From: Bacteroidota bacterium
GTDB lineage: Bacteria > Bacteroidota > Bacteroidia > Chitinophagales > Chitinophagaceae
NCBI GenBank assembly: GCA_023386235.1
Contig: JAEWKC010000016.1
Coordinates: 62,001-126,000 of the forward strand
Length of the DNA stretch: 64,000 nucleotides
Direction: 5' to 3'
Shown: positions 33,800 to 42,611 of the stretch, piece by piece
Layout of the letters: every line of letters begins with the position of its first letter
Numbering within the stretch: position 1 is the stretch's first letter
The notes under the pieces: model-generated
The model's input: only the letters and a program-made list of their open reading frames with translations
Database searches by the model: none
Told to the model about the DNA's origin: nothing
Position numbers and translations under genes: made by a program

Positions 33800-35044
33800 C
33801 TACTCATTTTCAAATTCTTCTTTTAGAACACGTAACACCTCGTTGATTGTTTCTATTTCGAGGTCTGTTCTTCTTTCCAGCTCTTCCGGCGATAGTTCCA
33901 ATACGCTTTTCGCGGTATCGCATCCTACTCTTTTTAATTCATCGATCACCCATTGATCAATTTCGTCGGAAAACTCCATCAGGTCAATATCGTAATCGTC
34001 TTCCTCTTCCATATCTCTGAATACATCTATATTATAACCTGTCAATTCGCAGGCCAATTTTATATTTACACCTCTGCGCCCGATGGCTAAAGATACCTGG
34101 TCGGCTTTTAAATACACATCGGCGTGTTTATTTTCCATGTCTATATCGAAAGAAGTAATCTTTGCCGGGGTGAGTGAACGCTGTATTAATAATTGAATAT
34201 TGTTGGTGTAGTTGATAACATCAATGTTTTCATTTTTCAGTTCTCTTACTATTCCATGAATGCGGCTTCCTTTCATTCCCACGCAAGCGCCCACCGGGTC
34301 TATTCTGTCGTCGTAGCTTTCCACCGCTACTTTTGCCCTGTCGCCGGGTTCGCGTACTATTTTCTTTATTGTAATCAACCCATCAAATATTTCAGGCACT
34401 TCCAGTTCAAGCAGTTTTGCTAAAAACTCGGGGGCTGTGCGACTAAGGATAATAACGGGATTATTGTTTTTTACATCTACCCTGCGAATAATAGCTCTTA
34501 TAGATTCTCCTTTTTTGAAATAATCCTGCGGTATTTGTTCTGATTTAGGCAGTATCAGCTCGTTTCCGTCTTCATCCAATAATAAAACTTCTTTATTCCA
34601 CACCTGGTATACTTCGGCAGATATCAGCTCTCCTATTCTGTCTTCGTATTTTTTTACCAAGGAATTTTTCTTCAAATCTCCAATGCGGCTGGCCAACGTT
34701 TGCTTGGCGGCCAGAATGGCTCTTCTTCCGAAATCGTATAAATCCACTTCCTGATACAGCTCTTCGCCTACCTCAAAATCCGGCTCAATTTTTATAGCTT
34801 CGCTATATTCCACTTCTGCCAGAGGATCTTCCAGTTCGCCATCTTCAACAATCATACGTCTTCTAAAGATTTCAAGGTCGCCTTGTTCGGCGTTTACAAT
34901 CACGTCAAAATTATCGTCGCTCCCAAATTTTTTTCTTAACAGTGTTTTAAAAACATCTTCCACAACTTTCATCATCGTGGGACGATCTATATTTTCCGCA
35001 TCTTTAAACTCCTGAAAGGCCTCGATAAGGTTTATACTTGCCAT
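33800..35044 (-). CDS. nusA: Transcription termination/antitermination factor NusA
   Basis: NusA binds RNA polymerase and RNA to control pausing, termination and antitermination. The 414-aa protein has the N-terminal polymerase-binding domain, an S1 domain, KH1 (VGACVGMKGSRIHGIVREL, with the GxxG loop as GMKG) and KH2 (AIGRRGVNIKLACELTGY). It then ends with one helix-hairpin-helix-like region. It lacks the two acidic repeats of E. coli NusA (495 aa), as is normal outside Proteobacteria. It lies 30 nt after rimP. Confidence 0.97.
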   Translation of the reverse strand: MASINLIEAFQEFKDAENIDRPTMMKVVEDVFKTLLRKKFGSDDNFDVIVNAEQGDLEIFRRRMIVEDGELEDPLAEVEYSEAIKIEPDFEVGEELYQEVDLYDFGRRAILAAKQTLASRIGDLKKNSLVKKYEDRIGELISAEVYQVWNKEVLLLDEDGNELILPKSEQIPQDYFKKGESIRAIIRRVDVKNNNPVIILSRTAPEFLAKLLELEVPEIFDGLITIKKIVREPGDRAKVAVESYDDRIDPVGACVGMKGSRIHGIVRELKNENIDVINYTNNIQLLIQRSLTPAKITSFDIDMENKHADVYLKADQVSLAIGRRGVNIKLACELTGYNIDVFRDMEEEDDYDIDLMEFSDEIDQWVIDELKRVGCDTAKSVLELSPEELERRTDLEIETINEVLRVLKEEFENE

Positions 35045-35074
35045 ATCTTTTTATATTAAAATTTATTTTTTTAT

Positions 35075-35551
35075 TTAAAACTGAATCTGCACTACGGTTT
35101 TCTTTATTTCATGCAAGGGTATGCTTACATTTTCTGTCTTTGCATTTTTGCCCTTACCGGATTTTTCTTCGATGACCACCGCTTCCTCATTCACTTCTAT
35201 AAGCTTCCCTTCTTTTTGTTTTTTTTCTGTATCGTTGAAAGTGATTTCCACTTTGCGCCCTATATTTTTTTTGTATTGGCGAATGCTTTTCAGCGGTTCG
35301 TCAATGCCGGGTGAAGAAACTTCCAGGGAAAAATCTCCTTCGGGAAAAATTCCCGCCTCTTCAATCTTAGCTCTCAGCATTCGATTGAACCGGATACATT
35401 TGTCAATGTTAATGCCTTTATCTCCATCTAAATATACCTTGATATTGTTGGTAGGTTTTATTTTAGCGTTTACCAGAAAGTATTCAGGTTCTTCGGTTAG
35501 CATTTCACCCACCCAATGATCAATTTTATCTAAAAGCACTTCCTTTTCCAT
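35075..35551 (-). CDS. rimP: Ribosome maturation factor RimP
   Basis: RimP assists 30S assembly around S12. The 158-aa protein has the family's N-terminal alpha/beta domain (INIDKCIRFNRML for the DCxxxS-like region, then FSLEVSSPGIDEPLK, with the diagnostic VSSPGIDxPL) and the small C-terminal SH3-like domain. It is the first gene of rimP-nusA-infB. A long leader with a strong hairpin precedes it. Confidence 0.94.
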   Translation of the reverse strand: MEKEVLLDKIDHWVGEMLTEEPEYFLVNAKIKPTNNIKVYLDGDKGINIDKCIRFNRMLRAKIEEAGIFPEGDFSLEVSSPGIDEPLKSIRQYKKNIGRKVEITFNDTEKKQKEGKLIEVNEEAVVIEEKSGKGKNAKTENVSIPLHEIKKTVVQIQF

Positions 35552-35580
35552 CTCTAATAGTTTTATATTGGGTAAAAGAT

Positions 35581-35603
35581 AAGGGAACGGTACCCGTTCC
35601 CTT
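35581..35603 (-). promoter_or_regulatory. 10-bp leader hairpin in the rimP-nusA-infB transcript
   Basis: AAGGGAACGG and CCGTTCCCTT form a perfect 10-bp stem with a TAC loop. It lies about 20 nt after the predicted transcription start and 29 nt before the rimP ATG. On the transcribed strand it is followed by ATCTTTT, so it could be a weak attenuator, possibly sensitive to NusA; that role is inference. Confidence 0.6.
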
Positions 35604-35625
35604 AATCAGCATCTCTTTGACTATG

Positions 35626-35633
35626 CAAAGGTA
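35626..35633 (-). promoter_or_regulatory. Promoter (-7 box) of rimP-nusA-infB
   Basis: The minus strand reads TACCTTTG, identical to the -7 box of the ribosomal protein operon at 10061-10068. The -33 region is T-rich (TTTTCAAT, about 23 nt upstream) but not a full TTTG. The 5' UTR would be about 70 nt and includes the 10-bp hairpin. Confidence 0.65.
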
Positions 35634-35693
35634 AATAATTTATTGCGAATATTGAAAATAAAGTTTTGCAGGGCTTCGATCTTCCACCCCCTG

Positions 35694-35793
35694 CCCCCGC
35701 CGGCGGGGGATAGAGACGAATTACTTCCAACTTCCATAACGAAAACAAAACTATTCGTTGTACCTACAGCGGGGGATAGAGACGAATTACTTC
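35694..35793. repeat. GC-rich palindrome and duplicated 25-bp repeat
   Basis: CCCCCGCC-GGCGGGGG at 35694-35709 is a perfect 16-bp palindrome. A 25-bp stretch beginning GCGGGGGATAGAGACG occurs identically at 35703-35727 and 35769-35793. A related element lies at 29124-29146. They fill the gap between rimP and the sulfatase gene and contain no ORF worth listing. Confidence 0.6.
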
Positions 35794-35833
35794 ACATCCC
35801 AGCTTTGGTACTTTGATCTTCCATCTTCCACTT

Positions 35834-37372
35834 CTACAAACCGGGATATGCCAGCCTTTTCCCGGTAGCTTTTATTACCGGCATTGGCGCTTTCCATTGC
35901 TGTAACTGTGTTGATAATTCTTTCAGCAAGGATTGAACTATCGTCGGATTGGCAGATGACAAGTCTTTTGATTCGCCTATATCGTTTTTCAAATTGTATA
36001 ACTCCGATTTGCCGGTTCGCAGGCTATACACCAGTTTCCAGTCGCCTTTTCTGATAGCGCTGTAATAATTAATGCCCGGACCGTCTTTGGGAATCCACTT
36101 ATTAGGCGTATGCCAGATCAACGCTCTGCTATTATTGGTATAAGACGGATTTTTTAAAATCGGCAGGAAAGATTTTCCATCTACGGTTTGCAATAGCTTG
36201 TGATTTTTTACCTGCGCCATTTCTAAAATGGACGGGAAAAAATCTTCTATCATTACGTACTGGTTGGCAACAGAGCCCGGCTTTACAATTTTGGGCCACT
36301 TCACAATCATGGGCTCACGAATGCCTCCTTCATACACAGAACCTTTGCCCGCCCTTAGCGGCAGGTTATGCGTGTAAGGACCGGCGCCTCCCCTGTCTCC
36401 GGGGTTGCTCAATCCACCGTTATCACTCATGAAAATGATAACGGTATTTTTATCCACGCCCTTCTTCTTTAAATAATCCATTACATCGCCCAGGCTTTTA
36501 TCCATGCCTTCTACCAGTGTGGCATAGGCCGCCTCTGTTTTGTCAAGACCCGCATCCAGATATTTTTGAATAAACCGCTTGTCGGGCATAATAGGTACAT
36601 GCACGGCGTAGTGCGACAGATGCAAAAAGAAGGGCTGCTTTCTTTTGATAGGTTCATCAATAGACTTTAAGGCTTCCAATGTTAGCGCTTCTGTTAAGAA
36701 AGTATCTGTACCGTAATATTCCTGGAGACCCGGAACCGCATGCCACCCTGCTTTACCAGGCATATTCCCGTAATTATCGGTTCCTAAAAAACTTTGCGGA
36801 TGTCCTGTAGCGCTGCCGGCAACATTCACCATAAAACCCAGGTTCAGTGGGCTGCTGCCCGGCGTACCATTAGATCCCCAATGCGCTTTACCCACATGTA
36901 CGGTAAAATATCCTGCATCTTTCAGCAATTGCACAAAAGAGGTAGCATGAACAGTATTGTTGATACCAGCAACGGGACTATAACCATTGTAATTCCAATC
37001 GTTGTGTATAAACTGTTCATCAGGATTATCGGTTGGTACATCGCGGCGCGGCGATGTCCAGTTTGTAATACGATGATGTGCCGCATTCATACCCGTAAGC
37101 ATGCTTACACGCGTGGGCGTACAAACGGGCGTGGCATACGCATTGGTAAATTTCATACCCTCTGCCGCAAGCCTTTCCATAGACGGCGTTTGAAACTGTT
37201 TGTTCAACGGTGTTTCCTCTGTCCAGAAAGGAACGAATGTGTCCTGCCAGCCCATATCATCAACCATAAATACAATGATATTGGGGCGTTGCGTTTGCCC
37301 ATAAATCATCGTTGTGAAAAATATAAACAGCAATGCAATAAAGAATTTGTGTTTGTGTTTGAAAACATGCAT
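35834..37372 (-). CDS. Secreted sulfatase (S1 family)
   Basis: The 512-aa protein has a signal peptide (to about residue 25), the metal-binding VDDMGWQD (38-39) and the CTPTR sulfatase signature at residues 84-88, whose Cys would be converted to formylglycine. KAHWG and DNGGLSNPGD further support the fold. It removes sulfate esters from glycans in the periplasm or outside. No formylglycine-generating enzyme gene lies in the window. It is the last gene of the locus, 33 bp behind the fucosidase; the two are probably co-transcribed. The exact sulfate position cannot be read from the sequence. Confidence 0.93.
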   Translation of the reverse strand: MHVFKHKHKFFIALLFIFFTTMIYGQTQRPNIIVFMVDDMGWQDTFVPFWTEETPLNKQFQTPSMERLAAEGMKFTNAYATPVCTPTRVSMLTGMNAAHHRITNWTSPRRDVPTDNPDEQFIHNDWNYNGYSPVAGINNTVHATSFVQLLKDAGYFTVHVGKAHWGSNGTPGSSPLNLGFMVNVAGSATGHPQSFLGTDNYGNMPGKAGWHAVPGLQEYYGTDTFLTEALTLEALKSIDEPIKRKQPFFLHLSHYAVHVPIMPDKRFIQKYLDAGLDKTEAAYATLVEGMDKSLGDVMDYLKKKGVDKNTVIIFMSDNGGLSNPGDRGGAGPYTHNLPLRAGKGSVYEGGIREPMIVKWPKIVKPGSVANQYVMIEDFFPSILEMAQVKNHKLLQTVDGKSFLPILKNPSYTNNSRALIWHTPNKWIPKDGPGINYYSAIRKGDWKLVYSLRTGKSELYNLKNDIGESKDLSSANPTIVQSLLKELSTQLQQWKAPMPVIKATGKRLAYPGL

Positions 37373-37405
37373 ATCGTATACGGTTATCTTTTTTAAATTT
37401 TTTAA

Positions 37406-38794
37406 TTAATACGCCGAAAGGTTACTGATATCCGGCTCTGCGAAAACATCGTCTATTACCAAACGCAATTTGCTTGCAGTAACTGCATTTTCCAGAGGAT
37501 AAATAAATTTATGACCAATCGCCGATCCTTCTGTAATGGTTACCCATTTACCTTTTAGCTGGGCTTGTACCTTAAACTTTTTCACCCGATGTCCTTTGGC
37601 AATATTTTCCTGTATGACGATGTATTTTATTGCCGTTTGCTTTTTCAAATTTAATGAAATATTTTTTCCTTTACCCGAGGTAACTGCCAGCGGACTACCA
37701 AAGACCCTTTTCAATTCATCGCCCCATTCTTTTAATCTTTGCACATCCGGCTCCGGCATCAGCCCGCGGTTGTCCGGTGTAAGCCCAACGATCAGCGTGG
37801 AGTTTCTTCCCACAGATTTTATATACATATCCATCAGGTCTTTCAGCGGGTAAATATGTTTTTCATCACCGGGTTCCCAGAACCACTCGTGACGGCCGCT
37901 ATGCCCGCGCAGGGGCGCATCGGACATGGCAGGCATCCAATATTTTCCTAAACTGTCGCCGTGCTTTAGCAATGCATACCTGTTTTCCCAGATTGGTTTG
38001 GGAGCGCTTTCGCCCGAGCCGGTAAAGTGATAAGGGAATGTAGCCCAGCAGGGATAGCCTACCGTACCGCTTTCGCTGCCGCCCCAGCGCGCTTCTGCCA
38101 GCTGGTCGTTGTGATAAAACAACGCGTCCGGTTGGTATTTTTTTACAATCGGCAATACATCCGGCGCACCCTTTTCAGGGCTGCTGGCGCCGCCATCGAA
38201 CCATATTTCAAAAAGCGGCCCGTAGCGGGTACAAATCTCGGTAACCATGCCCTCCACCATTTTATTGTAATAGGCCTGGCGGTTCTTTTGCATCTGGCCG
38301 GTGCCGTCTACTTTAAAATCATGCACGCCTAAAAATGAATTCCAGCGAATACCTATGTACACGCCCGGCTTAATATCGTGCTTGCGACAGGCGTCTACAA
38401 ATTCTTTTAAAATATCTCCTTTACCTTCTCTCCATTTCACAGCTTTTAAACTGTAGGGATTTACATCGGACTGATACAGAGCAAAGCCGGTTTCATGAGT
38501 TGCTGTAAGCAATGCAAACCTTGCCCCGGCTGATTCTGCAGCGAGCACCCATTGCTCCACATCTAACTGTTGCGGGTTAAAAATATTGTAATCAGGAATA
38601 GGTGTAACCCTGTTCCTGGCCTGATTGTACAAAGAAGAATCGAACACGTGCAGGTCGTAATGAAATATAAAACCCAGCTCTGCCTCTTGCCAGGCAATTT
38701 GCCGTTCATTAGGCACAGGCAATGTGGGTTGAGAAAAACATAACGACGAAGAAAATATCGAAATAAAGAAAAGAAAAAAGAATTTAAAATTCAT
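37406..38794 (-). CDS. GH29 alpha-L-fucosidase
   Basis: The 462-aa protein has a signal peptide (to residue 21), then the GH29 barrel. The nucleophile region reads FEIWFDGGASS with Asp200, and DILKEFVDACRKHDIKPGVY is typical of the family. A C-terminal beta-sandwich of about 100 residues follows (SGKGKNISLNLKKQTAIKYIVIQE), as in many GH29 enzymes. It cleaves terminal alpha-linked fucose from a glycan. It lies between a sulfatase and a small ORF. Which linkage it cleaves is unknown. Confidence 0.9.
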   Translation of the reverse strand: MNFKFFFLFFISIFSSSLCFSQPTLPVPNERQIAWQEAELGFIFHYDLHVFDSSLYNQARNRVTPIPDYNIFNPQQLDVEQWVLAAESAGARFALLTATHETGFALYQSDVNPYSLKAVKWREGKGDILKEFVDACRKHDIKPGVYIGIRWNSFLGVHDFKVDGTGQMQKNRQAYYNKMVEGMVTEICTRYGPLFEIWFDGGASSPEKGAPDVLPIVKKYQPDALFYHNDQLAEARWGGSESGTVGYPCWATFPYHFTGSGESAPKPIWENRYALLKHGDSLGKYWMPAMSDAPLRGHSGRHEWFWEPGDEKHIYPLKDLMDMYIKSVGRNSTLIVGLTPDNRGLMPEPDVQRLKEWGDELKRVFGSPLAVTSGKGKNISLNLKKQTAIKYIVIQENIAKGHRVKKFKVQAQLKGKWVTITEGSAIGHKFIYPLENAVTASKLRLVIDDVFAEPDISNLSAY

Positions 38795-38831
38795 ATCTGT
38801 TTTTTTAATATATTATTTAATTTATTGCAGC

Positions 38832-38999
38832 TTAGTCACCCGCCTTGTCAGAGCCTCTTATTACAAACAGCACAGCGATCAGTATAAACCCAATGCCGGT
38901 AAGGGTTGGAGGTAGTATATCGCCTTTGATTCCGAGATAGATCATAGCGCCGGCAACTATGAGCAGCAATATAATAAGTATATAACTAAGTACTTTTAT
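38832..38999 (-). CDS. Small two-helix membrane protein ORF with no ATG start
   Basis: An open frame of 55 codons in the 233-bp gap between sulfatase and fucosidase reads IKVLSYILIILLLIVAGAMI followed by YLGIKGDILPPTLTGIGFIL and IAVLFVIRGSDKAGD. Two membrane helices flank the KGDILPPTLTG turn. The natural first codon would be ATA at 38999; upstream in frame is a stop and no ATG or GTG. The possible starts are TTG at 38969 or the internal ATG at 38945, which cuts the first helix. So this is either a non-standard start or a gene broken at its start codon. I recall similar small proteins in Bacteroidota but cannot name the family. Confidence 0.5.
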   Translation of the reverse strand: MKVLSYILIILLLIVAGAMIYLGIKGDILPPTLTGIGFILIAVLFVIRGSDKAGD

Positions 39000-39027
39000 T
39001 TTTAATTTATAGATTTTATTGTGATGA

Positions 39028-40464
39028 TTATTTTAACGCCACTGCAAACGGATCTTCTGTTTTTTTCAGCCAGCGCAAAAGTTGTTTTTTAAATTTTTTT
39101 ATCAATTTTGGATTTTGAGCCGCGATGTTGTTTTGCTGAAATGGATCGGTTTGCCGGTCATAGAGCAGCAGTTTGTCTGCTTTGCCATCAATGGCATGCA
39201 CTACAAATGTATGCCGCATGGTTCGCAGCCCGCGATAGCCGGTTGCATGATTGGCTACATCTACAAAATAGTAAGGCTGAGCGATCTCTTTTTCTGCCTT
39301 TGGATCAAGAAGCATTGTAGATAAATCGAATGTCTGCACTTCATTGGGAATAGCTTTTTGAAAACCCATCAGCGAAAGTAATGTGGGGTACAAGTCTGCA
39401 AATGCTATGTTGAGGTGGCTACTACGCGGCTGTATCTTTCCAGGATAACTGATGATCATAGGAATGCGCATCGACTCTTCGTAGAACACATTCTTTCCTG
39501 CTTCATTGTGCGCACCCATCTGTATACCGTGGTCGGAAGTAAAAACGACGATCGTATTATCAAACAAGCCATTGGCTTTCAGCGCCTCTACAATGCGTCC
39601 TACGTTTTCATCCACACCGGTCATACAGGCATAATAATTCTGAATATTATTTCGGAAATAATCCCCCATTTTGGTGCCTTTTGGTGGAATGTTGGGAAAT
39701 TGAGCAGCCAGTTTTTCCACATCAATATCCTTGTATATTTTTTTATATCGCTCCGGCACCAGCTCGTAACCCGTATGCGGCGGATTCATGGAAACTACCA
39801 GTGCGAAAGGCTTATCGGCCGGGCGAAGTCCATTTTTAAGATCTATGTATTTGATTGCCTCATCGGCTTCATATTCAGGTCCCCATTGATTCACGTAGTA
39901 AAAGCTGTCGCGCGGCGCGTCTGCTGTCCAATACATTGGCTTAAGGTGATAATCGTAAGTGCCGTAGGCGATCCAGTGCCTGAAGCCGTGCCGGCGTTCG
40001 AGCGGACACCATTCATTCCAGGCTACTTCACCACGATTGTTATATGTATCTATGTACGGTTTGTGTGGCGAGTCGAGATGCCATTTTCCCAAGTAAGCCA
40101 AATCGTATCCATTGTCTTCCAGCACGTCGGACCAGCAACGGGCGTCCGTTGCCATTTCCACTCCGTAGGGTGCCGTGGCAGAATTACAATTGCCTGTTAC
40201 TCCATTTTTATGCGGGTACCTTCCGGTCATTAACATGGCGCGCGCAGGCGAACAAACAGGATATCCGCTCACGGCGTTGGTAAAGGTTACTCCTTCCCCG
40301 GAAAGCTTATCCAGGTTGGGAGTTTGCACGGGTTCGGTTCCGTTGTACCCGATAGCATCGCCCCGCCACTGGTCTGCCATAATGAACACGAGATTGGGTC
40401 GCGTGTTTTGTGCTATGGCCGCCAGTGAAAAAAACAGAAGAGCGACTGTAAGAAATTTGTTCAT
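39028..40464 (-). CDS. Secreted sulfatase (S1 family)
   Basis: The 478-aa protein has a signal peptide (to about residue 19), the metal-site start FIMADQWRGDAIGY, and the CSPAR signature at residues 71-75 with the Cys for formylglycine. KWHLDSPHKPYIDTYNNRG and TSDHGIQMGAH match the active-site regions of S1 sulfatases of the arylsulfatase A/choline-sulfatase-like type. It has its own promoter at 40521-40528 and follows susD after a probable terminator. Substrate position unknown. Confidence 0.93.
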   Translation of the reverse strand: MNKFLTVALLFFSLAAIAQNTRPNLVFIMADQWRGDAIGYNGTEPVQTPNLDKLSGEGVTFTNAVSGYPVCSPARAMLMTGRYPHKNGVTGNCNSATAPYGVEMATDARCWSDVLEDNGYDLAYLGKWHLDSPHKPYIDTYNNRGEVAWNEWCPLERRHGFRHWIAYGTYDYHLKPMYWTADAPRDSFYYVNQWGPEYEADEAIKYIDLKNGLRPADKPFALVVSMNPPHTGYELVPERYKKIYKDIDVEKLAAQFPNIPPKGTKMGDYFRNNIQNYYACMTGVDENVGRIVEALKANGLFDNTIVVFTSDHGIQMGAHNEAGKNVFYEESMRIPMIISYPGKIQPRSSHLNIAFADLYPTLLSLMGFQKAIPNEVQTFDLSTMLLDPKAEKEIAQPYYFVDVANHATGYRGLRTMRHTFVVHAIDGKADKLLLYDRQTDPFQQNNIAAQNPKLIKKFKKQLLRWLKKTEDPFAVALK

Positions 40465-40520
40465 GTATATGTTTTAATTTTTACGCTATTGCCGGATGAG
40501 TATAATCGTTGAACGTACCA

Positions 40521-40528
40521 CAAAAGTA
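40521..40528 (-). promoter_or_regulatory. -7 promoter box of the downstream enzyme genes
   Basis: The minus strand reads TACTTTTG, a full TAnnTTTG match. It lies 56 nt before the sulfatase start at 40464. An A-rich spacer precedes it, without a clear TTTG at -33. Confidence 0.5.
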
Positions 40529-40573
40529 AACAGTTTTTTTTCTTTATTTTTTCGAACAGTGTGTTTTTGAAAA

Positions 40574-40600
40574 ATAGCAGTCAGTAAACCCAACTGCTAT
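40574..40600 (-). terminator. Probable terminator behind susD
   Basis: ATAGCAG at 40574-40580 pairs with CTGCTAT at 40594-40600 around a 13-nt loop. On the transcribed strand it is followed by TTTTC. It sits 25 nt after the region of the susD stop viewed in reverse, between susD and the next promoter. Confidence 0.45.
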
Positions 40601-40625
40601 ATAATTTATTTCAAAAGTATAAAAG

Positions 40626-42584
40626 CTATTCTCCCTCAGGCAAAGAACTTGTTTCTATTTTCCAACCAGGATTTTGATAAATAGTGGAACTATTATAATC
40701 TGATGATCCTGGCTCTGCTGTTGTAAGTCTGAAATGGTCAAAAGCTATAGGGTTCAGATATTTTACAGGATTAAAATTGTAACCGTTAAATGCCAGATTG
40801 TTAGAATTTATACGATATGGCTTTAAATATTTTCCGTCCGTTTTTGCAGAAACATTTGGATTATTTTGTCCGGTTTCTCTTAAAGTGATTGCCTGTAATC
40901 CATTTTCTGGCTGAGTATATTTTAGATAATTTTCATCCCAAAGATTAAAACCTTCGACAATATAATTTTTCATATTATCTAATGACCTCCACCTTTTTAG
41001 ATCATTTAATCTAAAACCTTCTGCTGCAAGCTCTATTCTTCTTTCTCTACGAATATTGTAAAGAGTGGGGTTTATTAGATTACTACCAGAAAACTTTGCT
41101 AAATCATTCTCTTTGTTTAAGTCCGTCGCTTGAATTGTAATATTATAATCTGTATTGACGCCTGCACGTTGGCGAATAGCTTTCCAATAATTAATACTAT
41201 TTTCATCTAATGAACCATTCAACTCATAGTTTGCTTCTATATAATTTAGATAAGCCTCTGCTGCTCTGAATACTATACTTGCAGTAATAGAAGGTAATGT
41301 TGGGCCTTGTGAAGGATCGGTAGTCAATCCTTTTTTTACCGAATATCCGGTTGTCGATCTGTTTTCGGCAATTTCAGTAATAGGTGGCCTATAGAAGTAA
41401 CCTATACCATTTGCATCTTTATACTCTGTTATTACAGCTTTAGTTGTAAGTATATCACCTTCTTTAAGAATATTGTAATACATTCTATTATCTCTTCCAG
41501 CAAATAGGCTTTCATCATTTATATCTCCCTGATAACCAGATAGTGCAGAATAAATGGGTAACCCATTAGACATTAGTATAGATTCTACAAAACTTTTTGT
41601 AAAACCACTATTGCCTCCTCCATTTCTTTGAATGTATCCCACTACAAAATGATTTACCGATGGAGTAAGATTTTGATTATATTGCCTCCAAAGTATCGCT
41701 TCCGGAACAGAGTTTAAAGTATTGCTATTAAATAACGCTTCGTAGTTGTTATGTAAAGAAATATTATCGGCAACAACTTTGGCTGCACTTTTAGCCTGTT
41801 CTAAAAAGAAAGATATTTCCTGATCAATATTAATCGTAAATGCATTTAAATAATCCTTCGATGCACCTGGCCATCCTGGTCCAGCTGGAACACGAGCGGT
41901 TCCTTTATGATATTTTAACCAAGTTCCTTCAAAAAGTGCTACACGACTTTTGAAAAGATATGCTGCATTTTTAGTTAATCTATTACTTGCTGGAGCCACA
42001 TCTCTAAGATAATAAACCGCAGAGTCTAAGTCTTGTAAAATAAATCTTGCCACCTCGTTTCTTGGCCTGCGTTTACTGTTTTCTCTAACTGTCTCATACT
42101 CTTCACTAATCCACTGTTTGATAATGGGGAAATCTCCCAGAGCTACTAGTTTATCAAAGTATATAAACGCTCTAAAGAAGTACATTTCTCCTAAATAATG
42201 TTTTATATTACTATCATTACCTGTAAGTTGACCTGTTTCAAGACGAGGTTTTACATTACTAATAAAATAATTAACATCTCTAATTCCAGAAAACTCCCAA
42301 GAGCCTCCAGATTGTGGCACTCTCGTTCTTTGCAAAACAAATAATCCGTTTTCACCTGTTCCTGCCTGATTATCGCTATTGTTGTCTATAGAAAAAGTTC
42401 CCAGACCGTAACCCGCATGGCTAGGTAATCTACCATACTGGCGAGCAGAATATGCAGCTAAGTCTGATTCAGCAAATAAATATTGATTAGCGGGTACTGC
42501 ATCAAGCGGCTGCCTGTCTAAAAATTTATTACAAGATGTAAATAATATTAATAAAACACCTATACTATATGATATATATTTCAT
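40626..42584 (-). CDS. SusD/RagB-family glycan-binding outer-membrane lipoprotein
   Basis: The 652-aa protein has a lipoprotein signal (LLILFTSC, lipid Cys at about residue 18) and starts its mature part NKFLDRQPLD, the typical SusD opening. The C-terminal RHPRExxxE-like part reads NIRRERRIELAAEGFRLNDLKRW, which is diagnostic. It caps the SusC barrel and binds the glycan. It is 27 nt behind susC. It is long for the family (usually 500-600 aa). Its DNA looks AT-richer than the sulfatase genes nearby. Confidence 0.95.
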   Translation of the reverse strand: MKYISYSIGVLLILFTSCNKFLDRQPLDAVPANQYLFAESDLAAYSARQYGRLPSHAGYGLGTFSIDNNSDNQAGTGENGLFVLQRTRVPQSGGSWEFSGIRDVNYFISNVKPRLETGQLTGNDSNIKHYLGEMYFFRAFIYFDKLVALGDFPIIKQWISEEYETVRENSKRRPRNEVARFILQDLDSAVYYLRDVAPASNRLTKNAAYLFKSRVALFEGTWLKYHKGTARVPAGPGWPGASKDYLNAFTINIDQEISFFLEQAKSAAKVVADNISLHNNYEALFNSNTLNSVPEAILWRQYNQNLTPSVNHFVVGYIQRNGGGNSGFTKSFVESILMSNGLPIYSALSGYQGDINDESLFAGRDNRMYYNILKEGDILTTKAVITEYKDANGIGYFYRPPITEIAENRSTTGYSVKKGLTTDPSQGPTLPSITASIVFRAAEAYLNYIEANYELNGSLDENSINYWKAIRQRAGVNTDYNITIQATDLNKENDLAKFSGSNLINPTLYNIRRERRIELAAEGFRLNDLKRWRSLDNMKNYIVEGFNLWDENYLKYTQPENGLQAITLRETGQNNPNVSAKTDGKYLKPYRINSNNLAFNGYNFNPVKYLNPIAFDHFRLTTAEPGSSDYNSSTIYQNPGWKIETSSLPEGE

Positions 42585-42611
42585 TTTTAATTAATTTTTG
42601 AATGATACGTT

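Noticed and set aside
39415..40233. A 272-codon open frame on the plus strand across the sulfatase gene
   Set aside because: It is antisense to a full sulfatase with intact motifs, has no family features and no promoter; it is a shadow of the GC-richer coding strand.
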